A stretch of DNA of 64,000 nucleotides. It comes from Brachionus rotundiformis. Taxonomy: Eukaryota; Rotifera; Eurotatoria; Ploima; Brachionidae. Below, one piece after another: positions 1-11,880 of this stretch. Each line of letters opens with the position of its first letter. Within the stretch, counting starts at the first letter, position 1. The notes below the pieces were generated by a model, which ran no database searches, was not told the DNA's origin, and saw only the letters and a program-made list of their open reading frames with translations. Location: NCBI GenBank assembly GCA_016802295.1, contig JAESIW010000208.1, positions 360,896 to 424,895 of the forward strand, in the 5' to 3' direction. The position numbers were made by a program, and so were the translations under genes.

Positions 1-434
1 GGCAACAAAAATACCATTGTCTGTAAGAAACATGCCGTATGAAATGAGGCTGACAAAACTAGGACTTGACAAAGCTGAGTGAAAGAAGGGTGAGAGGGGA
101 CTTGATTGAAATGTACAAATTAGTTAATGGAATAGAAAAGGTAAGCTTGGTCAAGAATCTAGTGAAAAAATCAGAAAACAAGGGACCAGCCGGGGGATTA
201 AGAGGAAATAGCATTAGAGTCCAGAGAGAAAGTTTCTCAGCTAAAATTAGAAACGATTTTGCGGCTGCAGTAAGTGCCAGACATGTATTTTTTTCAAATA
301 GAGTAGTTCCGCATTGGAATAAGTTGCCAGAAAATGTGGTGAAATCCAAGTCAATCGATAATTTTAAAAAGGCTGCTACAGCTCTACACGGCCAATTGGT
401 GGTGATGGGCTACATGTTAGGTGTCGCAGCGAGA

Positions 435-468
<34 letters not shown>

Positions 469-470
469 AG
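1..470 (+). mobile_element. 3' end of a CR1/jockey-type LINE, 5' truncated
   Basis: The translated sequence matches the end of a non-LTR retrotransposon reverse-transcriptase ORF, with pieces such as MPYEMRLTKLGL, LSERRVRGDLIEMYKL and FFSNRVVPHWNKLPENV. The same pieces occur in the minus-strand copy at 27.1-28.2 kb. The reading frame breaks near base 66-70: upstream sequence reads in one frame to a stop, then LSERRVRGD continues in another. The copy is therefore dead. It ends in eleven ACT repeats (435-467), in the place where other LINEs carry poly(A). The 5' part lies outside the window or was never inserted. Confidence 0.85.
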
Positions 471-2460
471 ACTCGAACAAAAATAAACCATTCATTAAAT
501 ACTAACCAAGTTTGGAATAAAATAAAAAAAAGCCATAGAAATATTTAATTATCAATAGTTCTTGTTCCTTCAACCTTTTCGAACAATCAATCTTTCTTTT
601 GGAAAATTTATAAAAATCTCTGGACATGGACTATCGGATTTCCGACTAATAAAAGTAAAATCTTAATGAGTAATGACCTAAAAGAGAATATTAAAATTTG
701 AGCAAGCGGATATTGTTTTATTAAATTAATGCATAAATTTTCTATTAAATTCGGAATAACAGAAGCATTCGAGAAAGCCATGCTAAGTAATATATAATGA
801 ACTTTAAATTTAATAAATGGTCCTTCAGAGATTTAGATAAATAGCCATCTTGAAATAACACACTTCAAGTTTCGCTTTAAAATGCTAAATAAACTCCATT
901 CAGCCATTTGGTTTTATATAAATTGGTTCAAATTTTCAAACTTTCATTAATTACCAAGATAAATTAAATCTGAATAAATATCAGCATGATTTTAAATAAA
1001 AATAATTCTATATTTTCTAAAGCATATTTGTCTAGCTCAAATTACGGAATTGAATATTAAAAAAAAATTGATATCTAGGAATAGTTAAATAATTTGTCCC
1101 AAAACCGACTAAAATAGATCAACTAAAAATAATTTGTATAAAATTATTAGCTGTTAACTAGCTTCCAATTTATTAGTTCATTTTTGAAATAGTTTCATAT
1201 GGCACAATTTTTAGAAGCCATTTAACCAACTTTTAAAATCGTTATGACAATCTATTTCCATCATAAAGTTTCATTATCAATTATCTTAGGAAAACCTTTT
1301 AAAAGAAATAATATTTATTTTTTATAAATCGAAGCTTATTGCTTTAATTGAAAGATTTTTTTTTGAAAACAATTGCGTAACTTGCTTCTTGGTTCTAATT
1401 TCTAAGCCAATTTTTACACCAATTTAAATAATCTTCCATTTGGATATTTTTTTTGTTTTAAGCAAATTTAAAATAATTTGCTCTTGATGCAATAAAGGGC
1501 TTATTTAGCACAATTTGATAAGTAAATCAATATTTTTAATTAACTTCAAAAAAATTTATTCCTAATAATATATGAATTAAAATTAGATTTATTTATTTAA
1601 GTTATTAAGAGACTAATTTTGCTTGATTTTTGTTTTAATGGACCCTATTTATCGAAAATATCATGCTAATTTGGTCTTGAAAGATAAGCAATTATTATTT
1701 TTAGAAATAATTTAGATTCAAGGTTAATTGAACCAAAAAAGATTGCTTTTCTCATTAATTTTAGCTTATTAGGATAAATATAACAATTTTTATATGTTGA
1801 TTTATTAACAGCATTTTTTGTGTTTAATCTTTATAAATCTTAACAAATCATGTCTTTAAGATATTACCCAAATTATCAAATTAAATTATATTTAATAGTA
1901 GTGTAGTAGTGGTTTAAACTGCAGCTTAGAGGTTATTTGGAATTTTTTAGACATTTTTTTATGAATATTAGAATTCAGGTTTTTTAAAAATGTATAATTT
2001 GTTTGTTTGTTATTTTGACATAATTTTTTAAATTAGACAAAATTTAGTTAATATGATAGCCAAGTTATTATTTAGCAAAGAATGATCCGCTCAATTTTTG
2101 ATTATTCTTTCATTTGACTTTGGTGCCTTGAAAGGTGCAAAAATTCCAAAACAAAATTTTAAGACACACCAAATTCTTTCCAATCAAAACAAGAATCACT
2201 GACATGCATAAACAGCTCAAATTGGACTTTATATAAACACGTTCCAAAGTTCTGATCATATATAATCAATAAATTGTTTATCAAAAAATAAAACCACCAA
2301 CAATTAAAATGAGACCTTTATTAATTTAAGTCAATTGATGATACTTTAAACGCTAAGTTCACCTCACTCTACTTAGATTTCAAAACAATAGTTTCTACAT
2401 GAAAACTTATTGACTAAAAACTATAAACTTATTTTTATTATAATAACTATCACAAAACTC
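471..2460. other. A+T-rich non-coding stretch
   Basis: No supported gene, RNA or clear repeat was seen. Reading frames are short and full of stops, with many homopolymer runs of A and T. Confidence 0.6.
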
Positions 2461-2550
2461 ATTTAATTTACTAACTCTTGGCTAAAAAGAAGGACTTAAT
2501 TCCATTCTGAGTGGCCTGAGGTTCTTCTCAAAATAATCTAGAAATAAATA
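2461..2550 (+). repeat. LINE 3'-tail fragment
   Basis: This segment, containing ATTCTGAGTGGCCTGAGG and ending in AAATAAATAAATATT, closely matches the reverse complement of about 15,405-15,500. There it forms the 3' end of a minus-strand LINE with coding remains upstream. The copy here is therefore a short orphan 3' end on the plus strand. Similarity fades upstream of about 2460. Confidence 0.65.
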
Positions 2551-3346
2551 AATATTATTAGATTAAAAATTAAAAAAAAACTAATCAATTATTAAAATGC
2601 AATTGATAAGTTTAAATTTAATTAAAATCAATTTTTTATAATTTGAATATTAAGCTTACTTGCACTTTATTATTTTTGAAAATAAAGTTTGATTAACTTC
2701 AATATCTTATCATGTACCCTTGAAAGCACTTTTTTGAAGCGGCCAAAATAAAAGCCAAAAAATTTTATATGGTTTTATATGGTAAAAAAAATGGTTCTGT
2801 AGATGCAGTTTAATGCAACATACATTATTTAGAAAATTATGGTAAATTCTTCACATTGAATTAATCAGTGCCTCAAAGTGTCATGCATTTTTTAAAGATT
2901 TTTGATTTTTTGTGATGATCTTCAAGAAATATCGTAGCTGATGCAACATTTTTATTGGTGTTGGATGCGGCCAGAGCAAACCGGCCTATTGAGGGACGGT
3001 TTTTAATCCCTAGACAGTCCAAACAATAAAATATTTTATATTAAATATAAATTTAAAAATTTTAAAAATTAGCAATAATAAAAGGATTTTAATATAAAAT
3101 AGAATATATTAAAATGATCAAATATTAGAATAATGAATATTAGACCGCCAGAGTGTCCACATGTACAGATCCCAACTTTAATTTTTATCATATAGACGAC
3201 CACGTTTACTTTTTTGAAACAAAGTTTTTAATAAATAATTTATTAATTATTGATTATTAATTAATATTTAAAAATTAAAAAATGAGCTATTGTTTTTAAT
3301 AAATTATTAATAAATATTAGCTATTGAATAATTAATAAATGTTTAA
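2551..3346. other. A+T-rich non-coding stretch
   Basis: No gene was recognised. The only GC-richer island (about 2965-3020) holds no readable protein or RNA motif that I can name. Confidence 0.5.
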
Positions 3347-3347
3347 T

Positions 3348-4796
3348 ACCTACCCAGGTCGGAAATCTTATTTAAGATCTTATAAGATTGAATAAGACAA
3401 AAAATCCATTCAAGATCTTTTACCGTTCCTAAAAATTATCTTTGTTTTTCTTATTTAATAAGATTTTTTATGACTAATTTTAAGGTTCTTGATTAGAATC
3501 TTAACGAATCTAGATGGAAAATTTCTTATAATATCTTAACTTGATCTTAATTAAGATTCTTAAGTCGATTCTTTTAAAATCTTTGCCTAAAAGTTAATAA
3601 AAGTTCCTTATAAGATCTCATTTTTAAGTATTTCAAAGTCATTTTAAGATAAGATTTTTCAAGAAAATTTTTTAAGATCTTATTTTCTAATAATGAATAA
3701 TCGTTTGCTATTAAGATAATATTAAGATCTGGTAAGTTATAAGAAGAAAATATCTAAAAAGTCTTAATAAAAAATAAAATAAGAAGAAAGTAAGATTTTT
3801 AATGGAATTTTTATTTTAAAGTGTTTTTTAATAAGATGACTTTAAATATTTAATCGTGTTCATCTTCATTTAGATACTTAATTAAATAAAATACATTGTC
3901 ACTTTCTTCATAAATAATACACTTTGATATGATATCAAGAGCATTAATTATCAATATATCGTCTGTTTTTTCACAAACTGATAAAAAATTGTCAAAAATA
4001 TTGTTCCGCTTTAAAGTTTGAAGATTGTCTGGAATTCTTACTTTACTTTCATCAAAAAGACATGTCTTAGTCGTTTTTAAAGCAAACAAAAGAACATGAA
4101 AAAAAAATTTTCAATCTCTATAAAATAATTAACTAAACCAAAAACGATTTTCCTTCAACTGTGTACTTTATAGAAAAAAAATATTTTCACCACCTTTTTT
4201 GTAATTTATAGAATGAAAAATTGAGCTTTCTATCGAAATTTTTAAAAAAATAAAAACATCATCATCAAATTTTTCAATCTCAAATTGTTCTAGCTTAAAT
4301 CGATTTAATTTTCTTTTTGAATTCGACACTAAATGTTGAACTCTTTTTTGGTTAAATTTCTTTTCTCGTGTAAACTCAAAACAAAATCGCATAACTCTGA
4401 ATTGTCATTATTGTGTTCAAGATCTTGTAAACGACTAAGAAGCTCAAAATGTAATCCTTCATCTAGAAAATTTTAAGATAGATTATCAAAATCTTACTCT
4501 AAATGAAATCACTTGTTTCGTTTCTCTAAAAAAAAAAGATATTCTAAGATAATAAGTTTTTATTTAAATACAATTAAATTACAATTAAAGATCTTATATG
4601 GATCTTCTAAGAAAGAAAAGTCTTAATTTTACTTTTTTTCCTCCTTAGAAATCTCTTATAAGATCCGATACCGAACCATGCAAAGTTCTGTTACTGAAAG
4701 TATAAGATCTTGTTTCAAGCTCTTACTCAGAATAAGGTAAGTTTCTTGATCTGATCTTAAGTAAGATCTTATCAAGATTTAGGTCATGGGTAGTTC
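3348..4796. repeat. Possible transposon dense in AAGATCTTA motifs
   Basis: AAGATCT-type motifs recur about ten times between 3375 and 4775, for example near 3379, 3412, 3605, 3679, 3724, 4421, 4587, 4705 and 4770. They are essentially absent on either side. The two ends resemble imperfect inverted repeats: CTACCCAGGTCGGAAATCTT at the left, and CTACCCATGACCTAAATCTT when the right end is reverse-complemented. Repeated subterminal motifs of this sort are typical of DNA transposons such as hAT elements. I could not identify a target-site duplication, so the boundaries are approximate. Decayed coding sequence lies inside on the minus strand. Confidence 0.45.
3850..4460 (-). pseudogene. Decayed coding remnant inside the AAGATCT-rich region
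   Basis: Several minus-strand open stretches lie end to end. One is about 42 codons at 4460-4335 and contains HFELLSRLQDLEHNNDNSEL. Others are 74 codons (4392-4168) and 79 codons (4089-3850), the last containing IPDNLQTLKRNNIFDNFLSV. Their composition is protein-like (charged and hydrophobic alternation) and richer in sense codons than the flanks. They do not join cleanly by GT/AG introns and match no family that I recognise. They could be a degenerate transposon gene or a captured host gene fragment. Confidence 0.3.
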
Positions 4797-5385
4797 TAAA
4801 AAAAACTTTTAATTTTATCATTTTATTTTTTTTTAATTAAGACATTATTTCCAATTGAGAGAAAAATGATCCATCGTTTTAAAATTAAGTTTTTTCTAAT
4901 TTTAAAAATATATTAGTATAAACAAAAATTAATTATTTTCCAATGAAATTTAAATGTGTCAATAAAAAGGTTATACTGAGCTGAATAATAATTTTCTTAA
5001 TTTTATACTTATTTTTCATGAAAACACTGAATGCTTGAAAAATTTTTAATTTTTTAAATAATTACTGACCTAAAAATATTTTAGATTAATATAAGACTAA
5101 AATACAGAAAAAATAATTAAACTAGTCTGTCAAACTAAATAAATGTATAGGCCCAATTAAATTTATATCGATTTTAATAATTCGAATAATATGAGTAAGT
5201 ATTTTTCTTTTACTTATGCGAATATCTACTTTAAAAAATTTATATTTTTAGCAATATATTGCTATAGAAACACTTATTCTGGCACTCAAAAAAATTAGAA
5301 TTTATAAATAAATGATCAATTCAATTTGTAAATATCATTCCAGAATTAACCATTGTTAGCTTTGATTCCTGGCACAACTATCACT
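4797..5385. other. A+T-rich non-coding stretch upstream of a fucosyltransferase gene
   Basis: No gene was seen. It presumably holds the promoter of the downstream gene, but no convincing TATA box or initiator stands out in the A+T background. Confidence 0.4.
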
Positions 5386-6747
5386 ATGATACATCTTAAA
5401 AATGCTTTACCAAGACCAAGATTTCTGCTTATTTTCCTGGTAAAAAAACTAATTCGAATTTTAATCAAAAATATTGTTATTCTCGTCTTTGTCATGTGCA
5501 CCTTTCTTATCTATTTTCTTATCTATAACACCAAAAAAGCAACTTTTATTTCAGAAGTAGTGGATACACAAAGTTATCTATCAGAGTATAAAAATTGGAT
5601 TGAGGTAAAAAATAAATTTTCTTCTGACAAATACAAGTCAATTACAAAATCCAAGCGAGAACTAAAACAAGCTGATTTGTACAACTTGGACTTTTTAATT
5701 CTCGAATATACCACGACTTTTGGCCAGTACAAATATTGCCAGCGTTTTCCCAATCTGGAAAAGATATCTTATGCTGAGAAAGGATCTCTCTTTTTGAAAG
5801 AGTGTCCGTATAAAAATTGCTTGTTCACATGCGATAAGAAAATACTCAACGATGCTAATGCGGTGGTATTTAGTGCCACAGACTTGGAAAAAATGCTAGA
5901 AAGTGAGGAAAATCTTTTGGAAAATTTGCTAGAAGAAGAGATTGAGCGCGAGAAACAAGTATGGATTTTATGGAATGATGAGGCCAATAGAATAAAAAGA
6001 AATCTTGACAAATTTCACTTCAATTGGACAATGTCTTACAGAATCGAGTCGGAAGTATCAGACTGTTCCTATGGATGTAAATATAGAACAAAAAAAAAAG
6101 ATGAACAAAATTTTATAGAAAAAATAAAACATGAATTTTATGCCAGAAAAAATGAAGCTGTTTGGTTTGTGAGCAATTGTGATCCCAAGTTTAGAATTAG
6201 CTTTGCCAAATCTTTAAAAAAGTACTATCCAATAAAAGCATTTGGCTCATGTTCAAGCTTTTTGAACCATGAATATTTTTTTAAATTTATAAATTATATT
6301 TTATCAGACAAATGTACTTTTGAATCGGGCTGTGAACAAGAAAAACTGGCCACAAACAAATTCTATCTTTCGTTTGAGTCAAAAAATTGCTCAAACTATT
6401 TGACAGAAAAAGTTTGGAAAATGTTGCATATTGGCATTATACCAGTGGTAATTCAGCCTGCTAAAACATTCTACGAGGTCAATTTACCTCCTAATTCGTT
6501 CATACATGCACAAGATTTTGACTTTGATGCGCAAAAATTGGCAAATTATCTCCAATTTGTTGCCAATGACTTCAATACATATTACAGCTATTTAAAGTGG
6601 AAGCTAGATTACCAAGTGGTTTTTTCTGCTTTGCAAACCGAACGCAGAAGAATGTGTGAGCTATGCACTAGATTGAATACAGAAGACTCGCTTATCTATT
6701 ACACCAGTGTGTCCAGCTTTTTCAATGATCAATGCAAAATTAATTAA
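5386..6747 (+). CDS. Alpha-1,3-fucosyltransferase (GT10), copy A
   Basis: This encodes a Golgi-type alpha-1,3-fucosyltransferase of about 453 aa, which would move fucose from GDP-fucose to GlcNAc on glycans. It is a type II membrane protein: a short basic cytoplasmic tail is followed by a hydrophobic anchor at about residues 32-52 (NIVILVFVMCTFLIYFLIY) and then a lumenal stem and catalytic region. The GT10 signatures are VWILWNDE, NWTMSYRIESE, AVWFVSNCDPKFR and the donor-site block FYLSFESKNCSNYLTEKVWK. The downstream NLPPNSFIHAQDF block and C-terminal cysteines are also present. I chose the ATG at 5386; the frame is open upstream to 5353 but only with a TTG. The gene is a single exon. Its last ~380 bp are nearly identical to copy B at 13.8-15.0 kb, while the rest is much more diverged. 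Acceptor specificity cannot be inferred. Confidence 0.92.
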   Translation: MIHLKNALPRPRFLLIFLVKKLIRILIKNIVILVFVMCTFLIYFLIYNTKKATFISEVVDTQSYLSEYKNWIEVKNKFSSDKYKSITKSKRELKQADLYNLDFLILEYTTTFGQYKYCQRFPNLEKISYAEKGSLFLKECPYKNCLFTCDKKILNDANAVVFSATDLEKMLESEENLLENLLEEEIEREKQVWILWNDEANRIKRNLDKFHFNWTMSYRIESEVSDCSYGCKYRTKKKDEQNFIEKIKHEFYARKNEAVWFVSNCDPKFRISFAKSLKKYYPIKAFGSCSSFLNHEYFFKFINYILSDKCTFESGCEQEKLATNKFYLSFESKNCSNYLTEKVWKMLHIGIIPVVIQPAKTFYEVNLPPNSFIHAQDFDFDAQKLANYLQFVANDFNTYYSYLKWKLDYQVVFSALQTERRRMCELCTRLNTEDSLIYYTSVSSFFNDQCKIN

Positions 6748-7549
6748 AAAATTTATTTAAATAGATTATTAAAATAATTTCAAGTTATATTTAAAAAGAA
6801 AATTAAATTATGAACTACAGAGATTTTAAAATGGAACAGCTAGAGCTGAATCTCAATCAAGTTATGATAAATCAAGTTTAAAAATTGAAAATTAATTGAT
6901 TAGTTAGGTAAATGAATTTAATAAACTTATTTTATTAAAAAAAATAGAAGTAGGTCATTTTGATCATTTAGATGTTAAGCATAAGTTCTGGATATAGGGC
7001 CCGAAATTCCAATCTCTTATTTAGTAGCAGATTATACAATTAGGTGTTAATGGTTATTATATTAATCTCTTATGCAAAGAGCTTAATCTCTCATGAGACT
7101 TAAACATACCAAATTATTCTTACATGCTTCTTATTTTATGAAATTTACCTGTCTTAAGAGTCTTCTTATCACAATTTTCTAGGATTTTTATGGGTCAAAA
7201 ATTATGCTTAATTAAAATAAGTCTAAGGTAATTCTTGACCAAAGCTCTGGAAAGAATTCACTAAAAGGTTAAGATCAGCTAGAAGTTCAATTCATGTGGG
7301 CTCTTTTAAAATGTGAAAAATTGTCTTAATTTTACTGTGAGGATGTTTTGAAAAGCTTTCAAGCGTGTTAAGCTGAACAAATTTATGAACCAAGTAAGAT
7401 ATTTCAGCATCTGAGACAACTTGTCGTACTCTTTTGAACAAATCCGCTCAAGTTACGTCATGGTCTTACCAGTAACCGTGTTTAACTATTTGTTTTTTAT
7501 ATTCTATAAATTAATTTTTTTAAAGAACTTTTTTTGACTTTTCAAATGT
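6748..7549. other. A+T-rich non-coding stretch
   Basis: No gene was seen. Weak LINE-like patches may occur after about 7370 but cannot be read as protein. Confidence 0.4.
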
Positions 7550-7716
7550 TTAAATAATGTGCTAAATCTTTTTCAGCATTCTTAGAAAAGATTTTTAAAG
7601 CGTCCTTTTTAACTGGTAGGATGCCAACTACTTGGAAGGAGGCTAATATAACGCCATTATGGATTTTGGTTTGGTGAGATGAACCACCGGAGCTAATTAT
7701 TATTATTATTATTATA
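7550..7716 (+). mobile_element. Internally deleted LINE remnant with ATT tail
   Basis: The plus strand reads LTGRMPTTWKEANITPLW, the classic segment preceding the reverse-transcriptase catalytic fold of jockey/CR1 LINEs (pattern G..P..WK.AN..P). It then jumps directly to a short 3' end finishing in an ATT repeat (about 7697-7714). The palm domain and C-terminus are missing, so this is a deleted dead copy. Confidence 0.6.
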
Positions 7717-9977
7717 TTTAAAATTAGATACGAATCCTAAAAATTGTCACCTCCAAATTCACTTAAATGCTAACCATTCAAGAACCAAAGTCTGAAATAA
7801 AACACAAAATTCTAATTATTCTGAAAATTTGAAACAAATTATAAAAAATTAATTTTATGATAAAAAAAAACAGATCAGATCTATGTAATAAAATTATTTG
7901 ATGTTTTTGATTAATTATTTCAGGATCATTCAAATAAAATAATTGTTTTTTTTATCTTAAACTTAACTTTTTGTCAAAAACTTTATTTTCTAATATTTCA
8001 TTTTTTACAAATTAATCTTCAATAAAAAATTATCTCTTCCAAAGTGAGTTATTTTATTTTCGATTAAAATTAATTAATCCTAGGCACAAGCAATTTATAT
8101 TCAGAGATAAAGTTCCTAATTAATGCAAAATACGCAACTTTATCAATAATTATTTTTTTCTATCCATATAGAACTAATAAAATTCAGGTCATTTTTGAAA
8201 ATTTGGTTTAGATAGTTCAAAATTTTTACAAAATTTATACAGGTTGATATTTTTTTTGAAGCACTTTATTTTTGCCTATTAATCTTGGAAACTTGAAACC
8301 AAATTTTATAAATAATTGTCTATTTATTTAAATTAGAGTAAGATCAATGAATAAAATCTCAAAGCAATATTTTACTAGATTGGTAAGTTCAAGACTGCTA
8401 AACTAAAGGTTTTGTCTAAGTAAATTTTCCAATTTTAGAACTATCTAAAAGGATAAATTGACATGTTTTTCTAACCAAATTTGTTAACATTTAATAAAAA
8501 AGTAATAATAAAATAAAATAAAAATAGAATTTGAACACAGTTAAAAAATATTTATCACAATTAGAATAAGATTTAGAAATATACCATTCCATTAATTTTA
8601 CTTATAAGTTATAGTAAAAATAGACAAAATTGCTTTATTTTTAGATATTAATTTTTTCCCAAATTGAAATCTAAATATTTTGAAATTTATTTATTTTAAG
8701 TCATGTAGTTCTGACAGCAGACGTTACCACGGAACTCATCACCATTTTATCTATGAAATAACCTTTAGAATATTTAAACCAAATTTAAAATCACTAAAAA
8801 GATATCTAAAAATACCCCAAGAGAACTGTATGCATAAGTTAACCTGCTTCAGGTCTGATTAATTTTATCAGTTTTTGGACTTTAAGTAATTAAGCCAAGA
8901 AATAAATAAAACAAACAAGTTTAGTTTAAAATTTATTAGATGGAATTTTAAACAAGACTTAAATGATTTTACAAAATCTTAAATTCAGGTACTGATCCTT
9001 GTGGTCTTGAAGAAATCTTGATGAAAAACATCTAAAAAAAAACCAACTATAGTTTTAGAAATTCAAATGACTACACCGTATCTTCCAAAGAAAAGTTTAA
9101 TGATTATTATGAAAAATCTTTTGATTATTTTTATTCTAAATTTATCAATCATCTGCTAGTAGATGAATTGAAATCAAATTTTGTTTTTTTTTTAATATAA
9201 AAATATTTAATATTAAATTTTGTGAATTATTTTCTCAATTTGATGTTAATTTCAAAAAATTAATTTTTTAAATTTTTTCAAGTTCTAACTTTTTTTATCA
9301 AAAAATATGGACGATCATGTCTCTATAGGTTTTGACCATCGGTCTCTTAGGTCGTGTTGAAATATGAAAAAAAAAGTATTTTTTAAAGTAGAATATAATA
9401 GAATTGATAAGTTTAAACTAAAGGCCCAGCTCGGTACCACACAGGTACCACTTCGTCAATGAAAACTGTTCCAAAATATGGAAATAAGATTCGACCTTTT
9501 TAGCCTTTGCAAACCGGCTATTTTCTTCTTCTTTTTTAGATATTTTATAAAATCTATATAGAATTCTCCAAAGATAAGTTTACAGAAAAGTTCATCCCAG
9601 TTTATTAAATGCTTTACTGTCATCAAGAAATTTTAGATTTAGTCGAGAGCAAAAATATAAAAATATGTTCCTATTAACTCTTTTTTCTGGTACTCTTTAT
9701 TTTGGTATGCATTTGTGACTATCTTTGGAATTGGTGATAGGAAAAAAAATTAAATCTTGTAAGATCATAACCATATATTATTATAGATAAAAAAGTATTG
9801 TAGATAAAATCATGTCCATGAATTTCATACGACCAACGATCAATTAAACAAAATATAGCTTTATTTTCTACATCTAATTCTATGCTGACTTTTTATCAGT
9901 TATTCGGCTTATCCAAGTGAAAAAATAATATCTTAAAAGGTTTTTCATTCTTAGGAAAGACAGCATAAAAGACAGCA
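7717..9977. other. A+T-rich non-coding stretch
   Basis: No supported gene was found. A 60-codon open frame at 8680-8862 has no ATG start or family features and was not accepted. Confidence 0.5.
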
Positions 9978-10100
9978 GATAAAGCTCTGGTCGATTTTTC
10001 ATTAGCCTATGGCCTTGGCTACCTTAAACAAGAGATTTCAGACGAAAAGCAAACATTGGATAAACTTTGGAAGCTTTTAGAAAAGATAAGTCACGAATAA
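9978..10100 (+). other. Short orphan coding-like segment
   Basis: Forty codons without a stop read DKALVDFSLAYGLGYLKQEI and on to LWKLLEKISHE, then TAA. The composition looks like real protein, unlike the surrounding A+T-rich sequence. It lacks its own ATG, and no partner exon could be matched. It may be a last exon or a fragment of a mobile-element protein; the family is not recognised. Confidence 0.25.
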
Positions 10101-10796
10101 ACAAAGAAGTGCGTCAAAGAATGATGGATTTACCTAGCAAGCTAAATTTATATAAACCTTAAACCTTTGACGCATTCAAAATAAATAAATAAAGATAAAG
10201 TATTTCAAAAAAATACGATCAACTTGAATTAAATTTGTTTAATTAATTAAAATAATTATTATAAAATGGAGGATAGTGTCGACTTGCGTCTTCTTGCTTC
10301 AAATTTCATTTAATTTTTTTTAATTAAAAAAATAATTTCCTAAATTCAAAAAAACTTGAATATTTTTTTTTGAAAAATTATCATTATAATTTGATAATGT
10401 TTTTAGAGATAGATTTTTGGGATTGAGAACAAGAGATTTGTTAAGCTCCTGTTTTAAATTAATATAATAATAATGAAAAATAATGAAAAGGGAATAATTA
10501 TTTTTTATAAATTAATTTATTTAAAAGCTTGTGTCAAGATTGTAATGCGTGATACAGGAAAAGGATTTAACTTCATGACTTGAAATTTTATTTTAAAAAT
10601 TGACGGAACTATTTTAAATAGATGTTTTTAGATAAATGAATAAAAATGAATTTTATCTTCTCAAATAGAAATCAATTTGAATTTTGTTCACATTTATTAA
10701 AAGATTTCAAAAGAAATTAATTAATTGTTTAATAAACACCACTTGAAGCAAAAAATCCTTTTATAAAGTATTTTTATTTTATCTAAATTTACAAAA

Positions 10797-11471
10797 ATGG
10801 ATTATGATGAAAGCGATTTTGAGTTTATAAGAAAAAAATTAATTCGAATCTTCAACTCGGGTAAATTAGATCAACTAATAATTTTTTACAATTAACCAAC
10901 TTTTTAAGGATTTTTTATCCTGTTGTTAATTGCAATGCTTTCATTGCAAATATCTTGGGTCTACATTGGCACAAAAAATTTGATGAATTGTCCCATACAG
11001 CCCAAGTTGCCAATTTATCTATTTGTTTTTGGCTCAGTTGGTCTAGTGAAAATAGCCAATGTGTTTTATGAGTTGTGGAGACTAAGAAAAATAGACAACT
11101 TGGAACAGAGTGAAATAATAAGTGTGTCCAGATTCGACCATCAAGGAAGCGGGTCAAGAGATATTGATTCAAATGATACGCAACTTGTGGACGGCATAAT
11201 AACTGGATTTCTGGTTTTGTGGTTTTTATTGGGTAATTATTGGACTTTTTCGATTTGGAAACCAAGCTTTCACCAGCCACCAGAGATTGACTCGCACAAA
11301 TGGTGCTCAGAACGTCTCTATACGGCCTGTTTAACTCAAATTATTATCATTTACTGCATGTGTTTTTGTTTTTTGGTACTTTTGTTTATTTTATTGATTA
11401 TGTCACGATTGGATAGCTTAAGAAAATTTTTAAACTCAAATCACGAAGACGGGTTGAGCTCTTCAACCTGA
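10797..11471 (+). CDS. TMEM272-like four-pass membrane protein (2 exons)
   Basis: This is predicted to be a small membrane protein of about 208 aa resembling the TMEM272-like family of animals, whose biochemical role is not known to me. Exon 1 is 10797-10860, beginning ATGGATTATGATGAAAGCG and ending in phase 1. A 48-bp GT...AG intron spans 10861-10908, and exon 2 is 10909-11471. The join closes in frame and completes the first membrane helix (GFFILLLIAMLSLQISWVYI). Three more hydrophobic segments follow: LPIYLFVFGSVGLVKIANVF, GIITGFLVLWFLLGNYW and TQIIIIYCMCFCFLVLLFIL. The family-typical NCPIQPKLPIYL stretch lies between helices 1 and 2. An acidic, serine-rich linker (about residues 85-105) separates helices 2 and 3. 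It sits between the two fucosyltransferase paralogues, on the same strand. Confidence 0.8.
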
Positions 11472-11880
11472 GTTTGTTTAAATTTAAAATTGTTATAAAA
11501 AATTTCAACTAATTGCTTTGTATTGAATAATTTTAATTAAATATTCGAATAGGGATATATAAAATTTTTACTATATAATACAATTATAGTATTTTATTAA
11601 TAAATGTTTTAAGGTAAAGTTTAAAATTTTCGATCTAAATGGCTTAGTGGAGATATTTTTTAAAAATTATCAAAATCCAAAGTTGTTTTTAAGTTTTTCA
11701 AGTCAGGTTTTTGACTTTTTTTAAAAAATTTTAAAAAAAATTCGTCTAAAGAGGTTTATTTTTTATCAAGTTTTCGTTTTTCATTAAAAATTTAAATGTG
11801 AAGTTTAGGGTTTTTTGAATTTCGAAAAAATTTGATCATTTACTTGCAAATTATAAGTAATTTAGTTGACTTAAAATTTA

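Noticed and set aside
59..349. 96-codon minus-strand frame
   Set aside because: It is antisense to the LINE coding sequence, whose protein motifs are on the plus strand.
435..467. ACT repeat as part of a CRISPR or satellite array
   Set aside because: It is a simple trinucleotide run at a LINE 3' end with no spacers; nothing resembling a CRISPR array is present in the window.
8680..8862. 60-codon plus-strand frame
   Set aside because: It starts with TTG, has no family motif and shows no splice partners; chance in A+T-rich DNA is the simplest explanation.
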